From an uncultured Bacteroidota bacterium (GTDB lineage Bacteria; Bacteroidota; Bacteroidia; Chitinophagales; Chitinophagaceae), in contig CAISPO010000008.1 in NCBI GenBank assembly GCA_903887415.1, forward strand, positions 20,884 to 84,883: DNA of 64,000 bases. Reading direction: 5' to 3'. The notes below the pieces were generated by a model, which made no database searches, was not told where the DNA came from, and worked only from the letters and a program-made list of their open reading frames with translations. Made by a program: the position numbers and the translations under genes. Each line of letters begins with the position of its first letter. Position 1 is the stretch's first letter. Below are positions 35,629 through 45,126 of the stretch, piece by piece.

Positions 35629-36738
35629 ATGCGTATTACTTTTACTTCGGTTGCTTCCATGTTATTCATTGCGTCTTCATTCTTATTAAAGGCTCAGCAA
35701 CAGCAGGCTCCCGTTGATAATTCAGGCCCGGAAAAGAAGAGCCTCGTGTACCCTGACGAAAAGCACTTTAAGAACATGCGCCAGCTCACTACAGGTGGCG
35801 ATAATGCGGAGGCATATTTTGGGTTTGACAATGAGCATATCACCTTTCAGCGCAGGAACCCCGCAGAAGGCATAATGTGCGACCAGATATTTTTCGGGTC
35901 GTTGCCAAAGTCCGAAAACGAGAAATTTAACTATTCACGTGTGAGCACCGGTAAGGGCCGCACCACCTGCGCCTACCTGATGCCAGACCACAAGCATTTT
36001 TTGTATGCATCTACGCACCTGGTTGGAGATGAGTGCCCGGTGGAACCAGATCGCAAAGTGATCAAGAAGTACGTGTGGCCGGTATATGATAGCTACGATA
36101 TTTTTGAAGCCGACCTTAAAGGCAATATCACCAAGCGCCTTACCAGCACGCCAGGTTACGATGCAGAAGCGACTATATCTCCCGATGGAAAGAAGATCAT
36201 TTTCACCAGCATGCGTAATGGCGATATAGATATCTACACTATGGATATTGACGGCAAGAACGTGAAGCAGATAACGAACACGCTGGGCTACGATGGCGGC
36301 GCCTGCTTCTCACCGGACAGTAAGAAGATAGTGTGGCGCGCATCGCGTCCACAGACACCGGAAGAAGTGAAAGAATATAAAGACCTGCTGGCACAGGGGC
36401 TGGTAATGCCAACACACATGGAGCTGTTTGTGGCCAATGCCGATGGCAGCGATGCGCACCAGGTAACCAAACTGGGCAAGGCCAACTGGGCGCCCGCATT
36501 TACACCAAATGGCAAGCAAATCGTTTTTGCGTCCGACTATGAGTATGAGCGTGGTTTTCCGTTCAACTTATATCTCATCAACCTGGATGGCACCGGCCTG
36601 GAGCGCATAAGCCACGATGGCAGCTTTGATGCATTCCCTATGTTCTCACCAGACGGGAAGAAATTCATCTTCAGCTCAAACCGCAACAATGGCGGCGGGC
36701 ATGATACGAATGTGTTTGTATGCGATTGGGTGGATTAA
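35629..36738 (+). CDS. TolB-like periplasmic beta-propeller protein
   Basis: A 369-residue exported protein (signal about 1-23, ending LKAQ). It has at least four PD40/WD40-like beta-propeller repeats: TISPDGKKIIFTSMRNGDID, ACFSPDSKKIVWRASR, AFTPNGKQIVFASDYEYE and MFSPDGKKFIFSSNRN. Such propellers mediate protein contacts in the periplasm; TolB itself belongs to Tol-Pal, but no tol or pal gene is adjacent, so only the fold is assigned. It has a -7 box close upstream and is likely monocistronic. Confidence 0.85.
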   Translation: MRITFTSVASMLFIASSFLLKAQQQQAPVDNSGPEKKSLVYPDEKHFKNMRQLTTGGDNAEAYFGFDNEHITFQRRNPAEGIMCDQIFFGSLPKSENEKFNYSRVSTGKGRTTCAYLMPDHKHFLYASTHLVGDECPVEPDRKVIKKYVWPVYDSYDIFEADLKGNITKRLTSTPGYDAEATISPDGKKIIFTSMRNGDIDIYTMDIDGKNVKQITNTLGYDGGACFSPDSKKIVWRASRPQTPEEVKEYKDLLAQGLVMPTHMELFVANADGSDAHQVTKLGKANWAPAFTPNGKQIVFASDYEYERGFPFNLYLINLDGTGLERISHDGSFDAFPMFSPDGKKFIFSSNRNNGGGHDTNVFVCDWVD

Positions 36739-36831
36739 GTAATGTGCAAATAAAGAAATGTGCAGATGTGAAAATTGATGTATCAAAGCATATCCTTTGA
36801 GTAAATGCCAGATATTGATTAATTTGGCTGT

Positions 36832-37218
36832 ATGGTCCGTAATTTCTTATTAGTTGGTGCCGGCGGTGCAGTTGGGAGTATGGCCCGGTATGGGTTGAGC
36901 TTTCTTGTGGGGAAAATGGTGGAGAGTCCGTTTCCCTATGGCACGTTTACCATTAATATTCTTGGATCTCTGATCATTGGCGTTTTGTTTGGGCTTGCGG
37001 GCCGTTTTCATTGGTATAATGAAGGGCAGGAAGGTCTCTACCTGTTGCTGGCTTCCGGTTTTTGTGGCGGCTTTACAACTTTTTCTACGTTTGCCCTTGA
37101 GAATGTGACACTTATAGGGAAGGGGCAATCGACAGTAGCCATCGTTTATACCGGCCTTAGCGTTATTCTCGGGTTGCTGCTGTGCAAACTGGGGATATGG
37201 CTAACGAATGCCATGTAA
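36832..37218 (+). CDS. crcB: fluoride ion channel CrcB/Fluc
   Basis: A 128-residue membrane protein with four helices and the family motifs GGAVGSMARYG, YGTFTINILGSLIIG and GFCGGFTTFSTF, the last carrying the Phe residues that line the fluoride pore. Fluc channels work as antiparallel dimers that expel fluoride. A single gene copy implies a homodimer. No fluoride riboswitch is visible in the 93 bp between the propeller gene and this start. Confidence 0.95.
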   Translation: MVRNFLLVGAGGAVGSMARYGLSFLVGKMVESPFPYGTFTINILGSLIIGVLFGLAGRFHWYNEGQEGLYLLLASGFCGGFTTFSTFALENVTLIGKGQSTVAIVYTGLSVILGLLLCKLGIWLTNAM

Positions 37219-37257
37219 TACTCTTTAGGCATATAACAAATTCTAGTCTTCTGTTCT

Positions 37258-37407
37258 GTTGCCCCGGCCTTTAGGTCGGGGGTGAATAAAATAAAAAACC
37301 GCTCGGGCTTTAGCCAAAATATGGCACCCGGAGGCGCTCATGGAATCTATTTCGGCTAAAGCCAGTATTTTTTGCTCATCATTCCCCGACCTGAAGGTCG
37401 GGGCAAC
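37258..37407. repeat. 150-bp nested inverted-repeat element
   Basis: The ends (37258-37281 and 37384-37407) are inverted repeats of 24 bp with 22 matches, each one itself a hairpin of the form CCCCGACCTxxAGGTCGGGG. Inside, ggctttagcc (37306-37315) is the exact reverse complement of ggctaaagcc (37354-37363). It has no coding capacity and fills the gap between crcB and sucB. It looks like a MITE or paired REP-type element; no transposase is in the window. Confidence 0.75.
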
Positions 37408-37448
37408 TACAATGATTTTTTTCTAAGTGCAATTTGTCTCACACCCTT

Positions 37449-37480
37449 TTTGATTTATAGTTCGTTGTTTGGTAATTTTG
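37449..37480 (+). promoter_or_regulatory. Bacteroidota-type promoter of sucB
   Basis: A -33 TTTG at 37449-37452 and a -7 TAATTTTG at 37473-37480, separated by 20 bp, fit the consensus TTTG-N(19-21)-TAnnTTTG. The -7 box lies 25 bp before the sucB start. This is the best promoter match in the window. Confidence 0.65.
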
Positions 37481-37505
37481 CAGCCCGTAGCAAATAATAC
37501 GAACA

Positions 37506-38735
37506 ATGATAGATATAAAAGTTCCTACCGTAGGCGAATCAATAAGCGAAGTAACTCTTGTAAAATGGCTGAAGAAAGAAGGCGATTATGTGAACAGGGA
37601 CGAGGTGCTGTGCGAACTGGAATCTGAAAAAGCAACTTTTGAGCTTAATGCTGAGCAAGCAGGCATACTGCATATAAAAGCACAGGAAGGCGCTACGCTG
37701 GCTATAGGCGACCTGGCATGCTCCATAGATGAAACGGCTGCTAAACCTGCCGGTGCTGAGGCTGCTCCTGCTGCGCCCGCACCAAAAGCGGATGCGCCGA
37801 AGAAAGAAGAAAAATCTGCTCCTGCGCCAGCCAAAGAAGCACCGCAAAGTGATGTAAAAGCTACTCCTGTAGCACAGGCAATAATGAGTGATAAGCAGGT
37901 GAAACCTGCTGAAGTAAAGGGCACAGGCAGCAAAGGCCGTATCATGAAGCAAGACGTGCTGGAAGCGATAGCCCATCCGGGGCGTAAGGGCGGCGATACT
38001 GCTAATACCCGCGAAGAGCGCCGCGATAAAATGAGCAATCTGCGCAAGACCGTATCCCGCAGGCTGGTGGAGGCGAAGAACAGCACCGCGATGCTCACCA
38101 CATTCAACGAAGTGGACATGACACGGATAATGGACATCCGCAAGCAGTATAAAGATTCGTTTAAAGAATCCCATGGTGTAAACCTGGGCTTTATGTCGTT
38201 TTTCACCAAGGCCTGCTGCATAGCGCTGCAGGAGTGGCCTGCAGTGAATGCCTACATAGATGGCGATGCCATTGTTTATCATGACTATTGCGATATTTCG
38301 ATAGCTGTATCTGCGCCCAAGGGGCTGGTGGTGCCGGTGATACGCAATGCGGAGAGCATGAGCATGGCCGATATAGAAAACAAAGTCGTGGAGCTTGCCA
38401 AAAAAGCCCGTGATAATAAATTAAGCCCCGATGAAATGGCGGGTGGTACATTCACGATCACCAATGGTGGTGTGTTTGGCTCCCTAATGTCCACACCTAT
38501 TATCAACATACCCCAGTCTGCCATACTAGGCATGCACAAGATACAAGACCGCCCCGTCGCCATTAATGGCAAGGTAGAGATACGCCCGATGATGTACCTG
38601 GCAGTGAGCTACGACCATCGTATTATAGATGGCCGCGAATCGGTAGGCTTCCTGGTAAGGGTGAAGGAGTTGCTGGAGAGCCCGGAATTGATGTTGTTTG
38701 GGAAGGACCCGGTGAAGACACTGCTGGAGATATAA
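37506..38735 (+). CDS. sucB: 2-oxoglutarate dehydrogenase E2 (dihydrolipoyllysine succinyltransferase)
   Basis: A 409-residue TCA-cycle enzyme. The lipoyl domain (1-75) has the attachment Lys in [11 protein letters not shown]. An Ala/Pro/Lys-rich linker follows. The E3-binding domain (about 120-155) reads [36 protein letters not shown]. The catalytic domain ends with [17 protein letters not shown] (active-site HxxxDG). The opening [26 protein letters not shown] is typical of succinyl- rather than acetyl-transferring E2. The E1 gene sucA is not next to it; a repeat element and crcB lie upstream instead. Confidence 0.94.
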   Translation: MIDIKVPTVGESISEVTLVKWLKKEGDYVNRDEVLCELESEKATFELNAEQAGILHIKAQEGATLAIGDLACSIDETAAKPAGAEAAPAAPAPKADAPKKEEKSAPAPAKEAPQSDVKATPVAQAIMSDKQVKPAEVKGTGSKGRIMKQDVLEAIAHPGRKGGDTANTREERRDKMSNLRKTVSRRLVEAKNSTAMLTTFNEVDMTRIMDIRKQYKDSFKESHGVNLGFMSFFTKACCIALQEWPAVNAYIDGDAIVYHDYCDISIAVSAPKGLVVPVIRNAESMSMADIENKVVELAKKARDNKLSPDEMAGGTFTITNGGVFGSLMSTPIINIPQSAILGMHKIQDRPVAINGKVEIRPMMYLAVSYDHRIIDGRESVGFLVRVKELLESPELMLFGKDPVKTLLEI

Positions 38736-38891
38736 ACCGCGGTCTCGCCCCTGTCCCCTAAAAGGGGAACTATGCAATTGGCTCCGGTACTGAGCTTTAG
38801 CTTTAGGATATAATTTGGCGAATTTGTTTTGGGTTTCAACGGCCACTAGTGAAGAAATTATTTGTAGTAACTTTATCTTGTTACTAAACAG

Positions 38892-39656
38892 ATGTGCCTC
38901 CCAGAGAAGTTCACTTTTACTATCATACTGTTTTGTTTGGTTGTTTCATGGTTTCCGTCTATGGGACAAACTAAAACGGAAACCTATACTATTACGACCT
39001 TAGAGGGCATTGAGCAGCGTGTTATTGTCAATAATGACTGGCAGGACCGAAGATTGCGGGTCATATGCGGAAATGATACAATCAGCTTTACGGATAACTG
39101 GTACGGTTCTGTGAGTGCGACATTTTTGACTAAAAATTTTTTGAAAATAATATACTCCCGAAGGGGAGGCAGTGGTATTCATAACGACGACCTGTTGCTC
39201 ATCTGTGTAAAAAATAATAAACTCCATTCTGCGCTAGACATTGTATCATACAGTGAGTTTATTTACGGAGGTGACGATGTAGACGATTACAATGCCTCAT
39301 TAAAAATAGCAGCCGGTAGCAACGAAAATATCCGCCTCGAACTATCGGCAAACCGGGAATACGCCAAAATACTACATAAGAAAAATTACCGCACAGCAGC
39401 CATACTGGATTTTGATAAAAACAAATGCGTGTTTTTCAGCAGACACGAGTATATAGACAATGTCTTCCACGTGTACAACTTTGCAGATGAGAAAACAACT
39501 GACAAACGATTCACAGGCACTTACCCGATGGTAGATATCGGTCGACGGCGCTATTATTTCGCAAAAGGAACCTGGTACCGCAATTTTACCGGCCTCCCCG
39601 ATTTTGATAAAATACCAGAACGCCGGTTGTCAACAGATATGATTAATTCGCTTTAG
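38892..39656 (+). CDS. exported protein of unknown function
   Basis: A 254-residue protein with a signal peptide (KFTFTIILFCLVVSWFPSMGQ) and a beta-rich, charged mature part (EGIEQRVIVNNDWQDRRLRVICGNDTISF, SRRGGSGIHNDDLLLICVKNNKLHSALDIVSYSEF, DDVDDYNASLKIAAGS). No family is recognised. It lies 156 bp after sucB and is convergent with rnc, so it is probably transcribed alone. Confidence 0.65.
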   Translation: MCLPEKFTFTIILFCLVVSWFPSMGQTKTETYTITTLEGIEQRVIVNNDWQDRRLRVICGNDTISFTDNWYGSVSATFLTKNFLKIIYSRRGGSGIHNDDLLLICVKNNKLHSALDIVSYSEFIYGGDDVDDYNASLKIAAGSNENIRLELSANREYAKILHKKNYRTAAILDFDKNKCVFFSRHEYIDNVFHVYNFADEKTTDKRFTGTYPMVDIGRRRYYFAKGTWYRNFTGLPDFDKIPERRLSTDMINSL

Positions 39657-39680
39657 CGTGACCTATTTTATACACATTAT

Positions 39681-40397
39681 CTAAATCGACTCCAGTTTCT
39701 CCAACGCATTTTTCGCCGCTACCTGCCCGGCTTCTTTTTTGTTGAATCCCGTGCCGCTGGCTATGAGTTCGCCATCAAGCATGATTCCTACAGTGAATAG
39801 CTTACGGACGCCTTCCATTTTTTCATCGAGCGTATCGAAGGTAAGGGTGCGGTTTTTGCGCTGTGCCCAACTCAGGAGCTGGTTCTTGAAATTAGTATCG
39901 GTGCTCTCCATGGTGTCCAGGTCTATGTAGGCACGAATGAGCTGGTTGAGGATAAAATCGCGGGTCTTCGTGAAGCCTACATCCAGGTAAACGGCACCTA
40001 TCAGGGCCTCCAGCGCATTGCCAAAGATGTGGCTGCGGCTCAGGCCACGGTCGTTCTGGTTGTATTGCACCAGTTTATTGAGGCCCATACGGAGCGCTAC
40101 ATTATTCATGGTTTCACGCCGTACGATCTTGGAGCGCAGTTCGGTAAGGTAACCTTCGGGCTGGTAAGGATATTTTTTGAAGAGGTATTCAGCAACTATT
40201 GCGCCCAGAATGGCATCGCCCAGGAATTCGAGCCGTTCATTGCTGTCTGTCACTTCTTCCGGCTTGGAGCGGTGCATGAGTGCCAGCCTGTAATACCCTA
40301 TATGGCGCGGTGTAAAGCCTAGCAGGTGTTCTAATTGCAGCAACAATTGCTTGTCGGGGGAGGAGGAGTTGAAGATGCGATTGATGAGGCGCCGCAA
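39681..40397 (-). CDS. rnc: ribonuclease III
   Basis: A 238-residue double-strand-specific RNase. The RNase III signature NERLEFLGDAILGAIVAEYLF gives the Mg-binding acidic residues, and HIFGNALEALIGAVYLDVG is the second acidic cluster. A C-terminal dsRNA-binding domain follows (NFKNQLLSWAQRKNRTLTFDT... GTGFNKKEAGQVAAKNALEKL). It matures rRNA and cuts structured mRNAs. It follows fabF by 2 bp in the acpP-fabF-rnc operon. Confidence 0.96.
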   Translation of the reverse strand: MRRLINRIFNSSSPDKQLLLQLEHLLGFTPRHIGYYRLALMHRSKPEEVTDSNERLEFLGDAILGAIVAEYLFKKYPYQPEGYLTELRSKIVRRETMNNVALRMGLNKLVQYNQNDRGLSRSHIFGNALEALIGAVYLDVGFTKTRDFILNQLIRAYIDLDTMESTDTNFKNQLLSWAQRKNRTLTFDTLDEKMEGVRKLFTVGIMLDGELIASGTGFNKKEAGQVAAKNALEKLESI

Positions 40398-40399
40398 AA

Positions 40400-41659
40400 T
40401 TACTCGGATGGTTTTTTGAAGATAACGGAAGCATTATGCCCGCCAAATCCAAAGGTGTTGCTCAGAGCGGCGTTGACCACGCGCTTCTGTGCCTTAAGGA
40501 AAGTAAAGTTCAGACGGGGATCGAACGATGGGTCGTCTGTAAAGTGGTTGATGGTAGGCGGAATAATATCGTGTACTGTTGCCAGTATGCTTGCGATAGC
40601 CTCAATAGCACCGGCGGCGCCCAGCAGGTGCCCGGTCATCGACTTGGTAGAGCTGATATTCAGGTTGTAAGCATGCTCACCGAAAACCCGCTGTATAGCC
40701 GTGATCTCGCTGATGTCGCCCAGCGGTGTGGACGTTCCATGAACATTGATATATGCTATGTCTTCCGGCTTCATACCAGCATCAGCCAGTGCGCTTTTCA
40801 TTACATTGTATGCGCCCAGCCCTTCCGGGTGTGGTGCTGTAAGATGATAGGCATCTGCGCTGAGGCCGCCGCCAGCCACTTCGGCAATTATGGTTGCACC
40901 CCTGCGTTTGGCATGTTCGTATTCTTCCAGCACTATAGCTCCGGCGCCTTCTCCAAGTACAAAGCCATCACGGCTCAGATCGAAGGGACGGCTTGCGGTT
41001 TTGCAATCGTCATTACGCTCTGACAAGGCTTTCATGGCATTGAAACCACCAATCCCTGCTTCGGTAACAACGGCTTCAGAACCACCGCACACAAATGCAT
41101 CAGCTTTACCCAGGCGAATATAATTGAGCGCGTCAATAACAGCGTTGGTGGACGAAGCACAGGCGCTTACTGTAGAAAAATTCGGCCCGCGGAAACCATA
41201 CTTCATGGATATATGCCCACCGGCAATGTCCAGTATCAGCTTGGGAATGAAGAAAGGGTTAAAGCGGGGAGTACCGTCACCGGCAGCGAAGTTTTTCATT
41301 TCTTCGATGAAGGTGATCATACCACCGATGCCTGACCCCCAGATAACACCCACACGGTCGTGGTCTATACCCTCATCTGTGAGCCTTGCAGCCCGAACGG
41401 CTTCATCGGCCGCAACAAGGGCCATCTGTGAAAACCGGTCCAGCTTACGAGCCTCCTTACGCTCAAAAAAATCTTCAGGATTGAAGTTTTTTACCTCGCA
41501 GGCGAATTTCGTTTTGAACTTGGTTACGTCGAATTGCTTAATGAAATCGGCGCCCGAGACTCCATTGATCAACGCATCCCAATAAGAGGGTATGTCATTG
41601 CCTAATGGCGTCAGGGCACCGAGACCCGTAACGACAACGCGTTTTAACGTTAAGTTCAT
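40400..41659 (-). CDS. fabF: beta-ketoacyl-ACP synthase II
   Basis: A 419-residue condensing enzyme of fatty-acid elongation. The active-site Cys is in FSTVSACASSTNAVIDALNYI, and the catalytic His residues are in NVHGTSTPLGD and KSMTGHLLGAAGA. It begins with the expected KRVVVTGLGALTPLGND. It accepts malonyl-ACP, so the acpP gene immediately upstream (36 bp) is its partner. Length and residues are normal. Confidence 0.96.
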   Translation of the reverse strand: MNLTLKRVVVTGLGALTPLGNDIPSYWDALINGVSGADFIKQFDVTKFKTKFACEVKNFNPEDFFERKEARKLDRFSQMALVAADEAVRAARLTDEGIDHDRVGVIWGSGIGGMITFIEEMKNFAAGDGTPRFNPFFIPKLILDIAGGHISMKYGFRGPNFSTVSACASSTNAVIDALNYIRLGKADAFVCGGSEAVVTEAGIGGFNAMKALSERNDDCKTASRPFDLSRDGFVLGEGAGAIVLEEYEHAKRRGATIIAEVAGGGLSADAYHLTAPHPEGLGAYNVMKSALADAGMKPEDIAYINVHGTSTPLGDISEITAIQRVFGEHAYNLNISSTKSMTGHLLGAAGAIEAIASILATVHDIIPPTINHFTDDPSFDPRLNFTFLKAQKRVVNAALSNTFGFGGHNASVIFKKPSE

Positions 41660-41695
41660 CGAACGATTTTCCAGTTACAGAGTGGTTTAGTAAAA

Positions 41696-41932
41696 TTACT
41701 TTACGTGTTCTTCCAGGTAAGCGATGGCCTGGCCAACAGTAGTGATGGTTTCAGCCTGTTCATCGGGAATGGAGATGTTGAATTCTTTTTCGAATTCCAT
41801 GATCAGCTCTACGGTATCCAGTGAGTCAGCGCCGAGGTCATTGGTAAAACTTGCCTCAGGTGTTACTTCTGATTCATCAACACCCAGTTTGTCCACGATA
41901 ATTTTCTTAACGCGATTTGCAATTTCAGACAT
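41696..41932 (-). CDS. acpP: acyl carrier protein
   Basis: A 78-residue acidic four-helix protein with the phosphopantetheine site [17 protein letters not shown] (Ser 37). It carries acyl chains for FabF and other enzymes. First gene of the acpP-fabF-rnc operon, with a -7 box 28 bp upstream. Confidence 0.97.
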   Translation of the reverse strand: MSEIANRVKKIIVDKLGVDESEVTPEASFTNDLGADSLDTVELIMEFEKEFNISIPDEQAETITTVGQAIAYLEEHVK

Positions 41933-41959
41933 AGAATAATGCGTTTAAATTTTATGCTG

Positions 41960-41967
41960 CAAAAATA
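41960..41967 (-). promoter_or_regulatory. -7 box for acpP-fabF-rnc
   Basis: On the minus strand this reads TATTTTTG, a match to TAnnTTTG, 28 bp before the acpP start. A TTTG lies 15 bp further upstream, closer than the usual 19-21. Confidence 0.45.
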
Positions 41968-42125
41968 TACTTTTTAGGATAACAAAGCGGATTATTTTAT
42001 TTCAGGCTCTTTTTTTTAAAAACCGCATTCGCATTGCGTTATTTATAATGCAAAACAGCCTACTGGTAACGCTTTTACAATAAGTAAACGTTTGGAAAAG
42101 TACAGCCCGTGCTTTAACCGGAATA

Positions 42126-43055
42126 TCAATAATAGGTCACTTCCCGGTCAGTAATCGCCACCACCCGGTTATTATTCGTCTGCACTTTTCTTATCCAGTT
42201 ACCATGCTGGTCATAGGTGAATGAAAAAACGGTATGGGTCTGCAGCCGGTTGTCTTTGTCGAAAAAGGTTTGTTCCGAAATGTTTCCTTTCTCCTCATAC
42301 ACCGTAGCTATCCGCGTAATGATCTTGCCGGTTACATCAAATTGGGTTTCCTCCACCTGGTTGCCCCTGACGTCATATTTATAGGTGGTTTTTAGCTTAA
42401 AACCGTTTTCCGAGTTAACCCGCTCAGCCATATTTCCATTGCCATCATAGCTGAAATAAGCCGTTCTTATTACTGCACTGTCGCCCTCCAGGTACTGCTC
42501 TTTGGTTTTGTTACCATCTTTGTCATACTGCCACACGGTTTTATCCAGTACGGCTTCCCTCATTTTTTCCCTTTCCATCACCTGTGTGTAGTTTACCTCT
42601 GCCGTTTCATTGCCGTCTTTGTCGTAATGGCAAACAGTGGTCAGGAACAAATTACCGGCGCCATTGTAGAGCTTGATCAAAGTGAAATTCCCATCCTTGT
42701 CACTTTTGTAAACATTCGTGTATGCGGGGCTGCCATCGCCATTGTAGCCATCTTCCTGTTCCAACACTCCTTCCTTATTGTAGTTGAAAACTGTTGAGTT
42801 TTCAAGGCTGCCGTCAGCATTGTAGGTGTAGTCGTTGTCTTTGTTGCCCAACTGGTTATAAACGGACAGAGTTTTGCCGGTGTATTCCTTTTGCGTCTTG
42901 CCATGCACCCGCTTCACAATAAAGCTGTATTCGGTCAGTGATTTTACCTTACCCACCAGTTTCTGCTCCGTTAGGTCATTCACAACCTGCGATACCGAGA
43001 CGAGCGGCCTGGCCGATAGAAAAAATACTATTACAAATAATGCGGCTGTTCTCAT
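42126..43055 (-). CDS. exported YD-repeat-like protein
   Basis: A 309-residue protein starting at ATG 43055, which opens a signal peptide (MRTAALFVIVFFLSARPLVSVSQ). The mature part is built of about nine strand-pair repeats of the form YxxxGNxxExxxY (YNKEGVLEQEDGYNGDGS, YDKDGNETAEVNY, YDGNGNMAERVN, YDVRGNQVEETQFD), similar to Rhs/YD repeats but shorter and without a toxin domain. The end is NWIRKVQT... AITDREVTYY, matched by the paralogue downstream of it in sequence (43109-43768; NWRKRTTYK... TIREIEYN). It is probably a surface or periplasmic structural protein. Confidence 0.7.
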   Translation of the reverse strand: MRTAALFVIVFFLSARPLVSVSQVVNDLTEQKLVGKVKSLTEYSFIVKRVHGKTQKEYTGKTLSVYNQLGNKDNDYTYNADGSLENSTVFNYNKEGVLEQEDGYNGDGSPAYTNVYKSDKDGNFTLIKLYNGAGNLFLTTVCHYDKDGNETAEVNYTQVMEREKMREAVLDKTVWQYDKDGNKTKEQYLEGDSAVIRTAYFSYDGNGNMAERVNSENGFKLKTTYKYDVRGNQVEETQFDVTGKIITRIATVYEEKGNISEQTFFDKDNRLQTHTVFSFTYDQHGNWIRKVQTNNNRVVAITDREVTYY

Positions 43056-43108
43056 TTTGTTTCCAAAGTATGCGCCTGTTTTTCCTGGTAGAGCCGTGGC
43101 TGCCAAAA

Positions 43109-43768
43109 CTAATTGTACTCTATTTCCCGGATAGTAACAGAATTAGGGATATCGTTTTTATAGGTAGTCCGTTTGCGCCAGTTGCCGTTCCTGTCGAAAT
43201 TTTCATAGTCATAGCTCGTGGTAAATTTCAGGCTATGGTGCGAGTCATATTCCTTCTCCTCTATATCGTGGCCCTTTTTATCGTACGTATAATTGGTCTT
43301 CAGAAACAGTATCCCAAACTCGTTCAGGCAGTCTTTCACCATCCGGTTGCCTTTCGGGTCAAATCTTGATTTGGCGGTCATAAATAATACGTTTTGGGGA
43401 TCGTAATTATTTTCTTCATTGATATTTCCCTTAAAATCGTATTTGTAAGTGGTTTTCACATTCAGTGTTCCATCCGCCTTGTACCTGGTTATGTCTATGA
43501 GTTTACCAGTGGAGTCATTGTAATTATACACAGATTTAGACAGTAACACATCTGTGGGAGAGTAGGTATAAAAATCAACCTGGTTCCCTGTATCGTTAAA
43601 GTTGCTCACGCTCTTCCACATCAGGCTGTCACCGGAGCCATTGTATTCCTTTTCCGTAAGCGTTTTTACACTACCCTTCAGATGCTGCCGTTCCAGGTCA
43701 GATTTCGCCTGGGCATAAGTGAAGAGGGGCGTAACAAGCAATAACAGTATAAAGTATAGTTTTTTCAT
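43109..43768 (-). CDS. exported YD-repeat-like protein, paralogue
   Basis: A 219-residue shorter paralogue of the gene at 42126-43055: signal MKKLYFILLLLVTPLFTYAQ, an N-terminal LKGSVKTLTEKEY segment (compare VGKVKSLTEYSF), five to six YxxxGN repeats (YDFKGNINEENNYD, FDPKGNRMVKD, YDKKGHDIEEKEYD), and the shared ending. The two are on the same strand, 53 bp apart, likely one operon that arose by duplication and repeat gain or loss. Confidence 0.7.
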   Translation of the reverse strand: MKKLYFILLLLVTPLFTYAQAKSDLERQHLKGSVKTLTEKEYNGSGDSLMWKSVSNFNDTGNQVDFYTYSPTDVLLSKSVYNYNDSTGKLIDITRYKADGTLNVKTTYKYDFKGNINEENNYDPQNVLFMTAKSRFDPKGNRMVKDCLNEFGILFLKTNYTYDKKGHDIEEKEYDSHHSLKFTTSYDYENFDRNGNWRKRTTYKNDIPNSVTIREIEYN

Positions 43769-43781
43769 TCAGAGCCGCAAA

Positions 43782-45038
43782 TTACGACAATTCCTGCAGT
43801 GCATTTTCAAGGAGCGTCAGCATTTCAGGAATTTCGGATAGCACGCACGTACCTACACTGAGCCGGTACCACGGCGAGCCATTACCAGCCCCAAACGCAT
43901 AAAATGGCACAATTGCGAGCCTCGCCTTATTGAGCAGGTATTCGGTAACTTCTTTTTGCGTTTCCAGGAGCTTGCCATCAGCTGTTTTCCCAACTAGCGG
44001 CAATTTAATGGTGAGGTAAATACCTGCTTGCGGAGCAATGCAATCGATGGGCAAACCTTTGTCTTTCAGGCACACCACCCCTTTGTAGATGGTCAGCAGC
44101 CGGTCGTACAGGCCATGCTTGAAATGCTCCAGGAACTTGTCCATCGCGTCATTTTGCAGCAGGAAACGCGCGGTTGCCTTTTGCTCGGCCATAGGCGCCC
44201 AGCCGCCGGTATGCCCCAGCAGCGCCCTTATCTTGGCGATCACATTTGCCGGGCCAGCGGCCCACCCTACCCTTACACCGGTCGCAGCAAATGATTTTGA
44301 AATACCGTCAACGGAAATCGTAAATTCCTTCATGGCCGGACGTAAAGCAACCGGGTGGTAATGCCTGATATCACCATAAGTGAGCAGGGAGTACATCTGG
44401 TCAAACAACAGGTACAGCTTCTTTTCTTTGCCGGTCCGCTTCCTGTTTTCTTCCAGCACCAGGTCACAGATATCTTCCATAGTTTCTTTCGTCATCACAG
44501 TACCGGTAGGGTTTTGCGGCGAGCAAAGACACAGCAATGCAGCGCCGGATATTTGCCTGGCAATATCAGCCGCAGATGGCATAAAGTTGTTTTCAGGGAA
44601 AGCCTCTATCACACAATGGCCGCCCTGGTTCATGCCGGTGTAGTGGTTATTGTTCCACGAGGGGGCGGCATAGATCACTTTATCATCTTTGTCCACAATA
44701 GTTTTAAATGCCGCGTAGATCAGTGGCCGCCCACCGGACGCTATCTGTATCTCATTCGTAGCATAATGTACCGCATCATTCCGCTCAATGAATTTTGACA
44801 CCGCATCACGCAGTTCCAGCAGGCCATCAGCCGGAGGATAGTTGGTATTCTTTTGTTTGTAAGATTCTATAATGAGATCTTCCAGCAGCGCAGGCACTGG
44901 AAATATGTGCGGGTCGAAATCCCCAATGGTATAGTTGTATATCTTTTCTCCCTGCTGCACACGGCGGCTTATCTCGTTGCCGAGCCTCACGATCTCGGAC
45001 CCCGTCATCGACTCAGCAAGCTGGCTTAATGAACTCAT
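43782..45038 (-). CDS. class I/II pyridoxal-phosphate aminotransferase
   Basis: A 418-residue fold-type I enzyme close to aspartate-type aminotransferases. Features are YTIGDFDPHIFPVP, YPPADGLLELRDAVS, SPQNPTGTVMTKE (substrate carboxylate region), LLFDQMYSLLTY, and the PLP Lys in SVDGISKSFAATGVRVGW. The amino acid handled cannot be fixed. Active-site residues look complete. It lies 13 bp upstream of the YD-repeat paralogue pair and may share their transcript. Confidence 0.88.
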   Translation of the reverse strand: MSSLSQLAESMTGSEIVRLGNEISRRVQQGEKIYNYTIGDFDPHIFPVPALLEDLIIESYKQKNTNYPPADGLLELRDAVSKFIERNDAVHYATNEIQIASGGRPLIYAAFKTIVDKDDKVIYAAPSWNNNHYTGMNQGGHCVIEAFPENNFMPSAADIARQISGAALLCLCSPQNPTGTVMTKETMEDICDLVLEENRKRTGKEKKLYLLFDQMYSLLTYGDIRHYHPVALRPAMKEFTISVDGISKSFAATGVRVGWAAGPANVIAKIRALLGHTGGWAPMAEQKATARFLLQNDAMDKFLEHFKHGLYDRLLTIYKGVVCLKDKGLPIDCIAPQAGIYLTIKLPLVGKTADGKLLETQKEVTEYLLNKARLAIVPFYAFGAGNGSPWYRLSVGTCVLSEIPEMLTLLENALQELS

Positions 45039-45126
45039 AGCGCTATTTTACAGAGAAAAGGTAAGAAGTTTTTTGCGAAAAATGAGTGTGCGAGTGTCTG
45101 ACTTACACTTAAGGGGTCAAAAGCTG

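Noticed and set aside
36739..36831. Possible fluoride riboswitch upstream of crcB
   Set aside because: None of the conserved crcB-motif blocks was found in this gap.
37539..38282. 247-codon minus-strand frame inside sucB
   Set aside because: Antisense shadow of a strongly supported gene; the sequence is low-complexity and cysteine/tyrosine-rich without motif.
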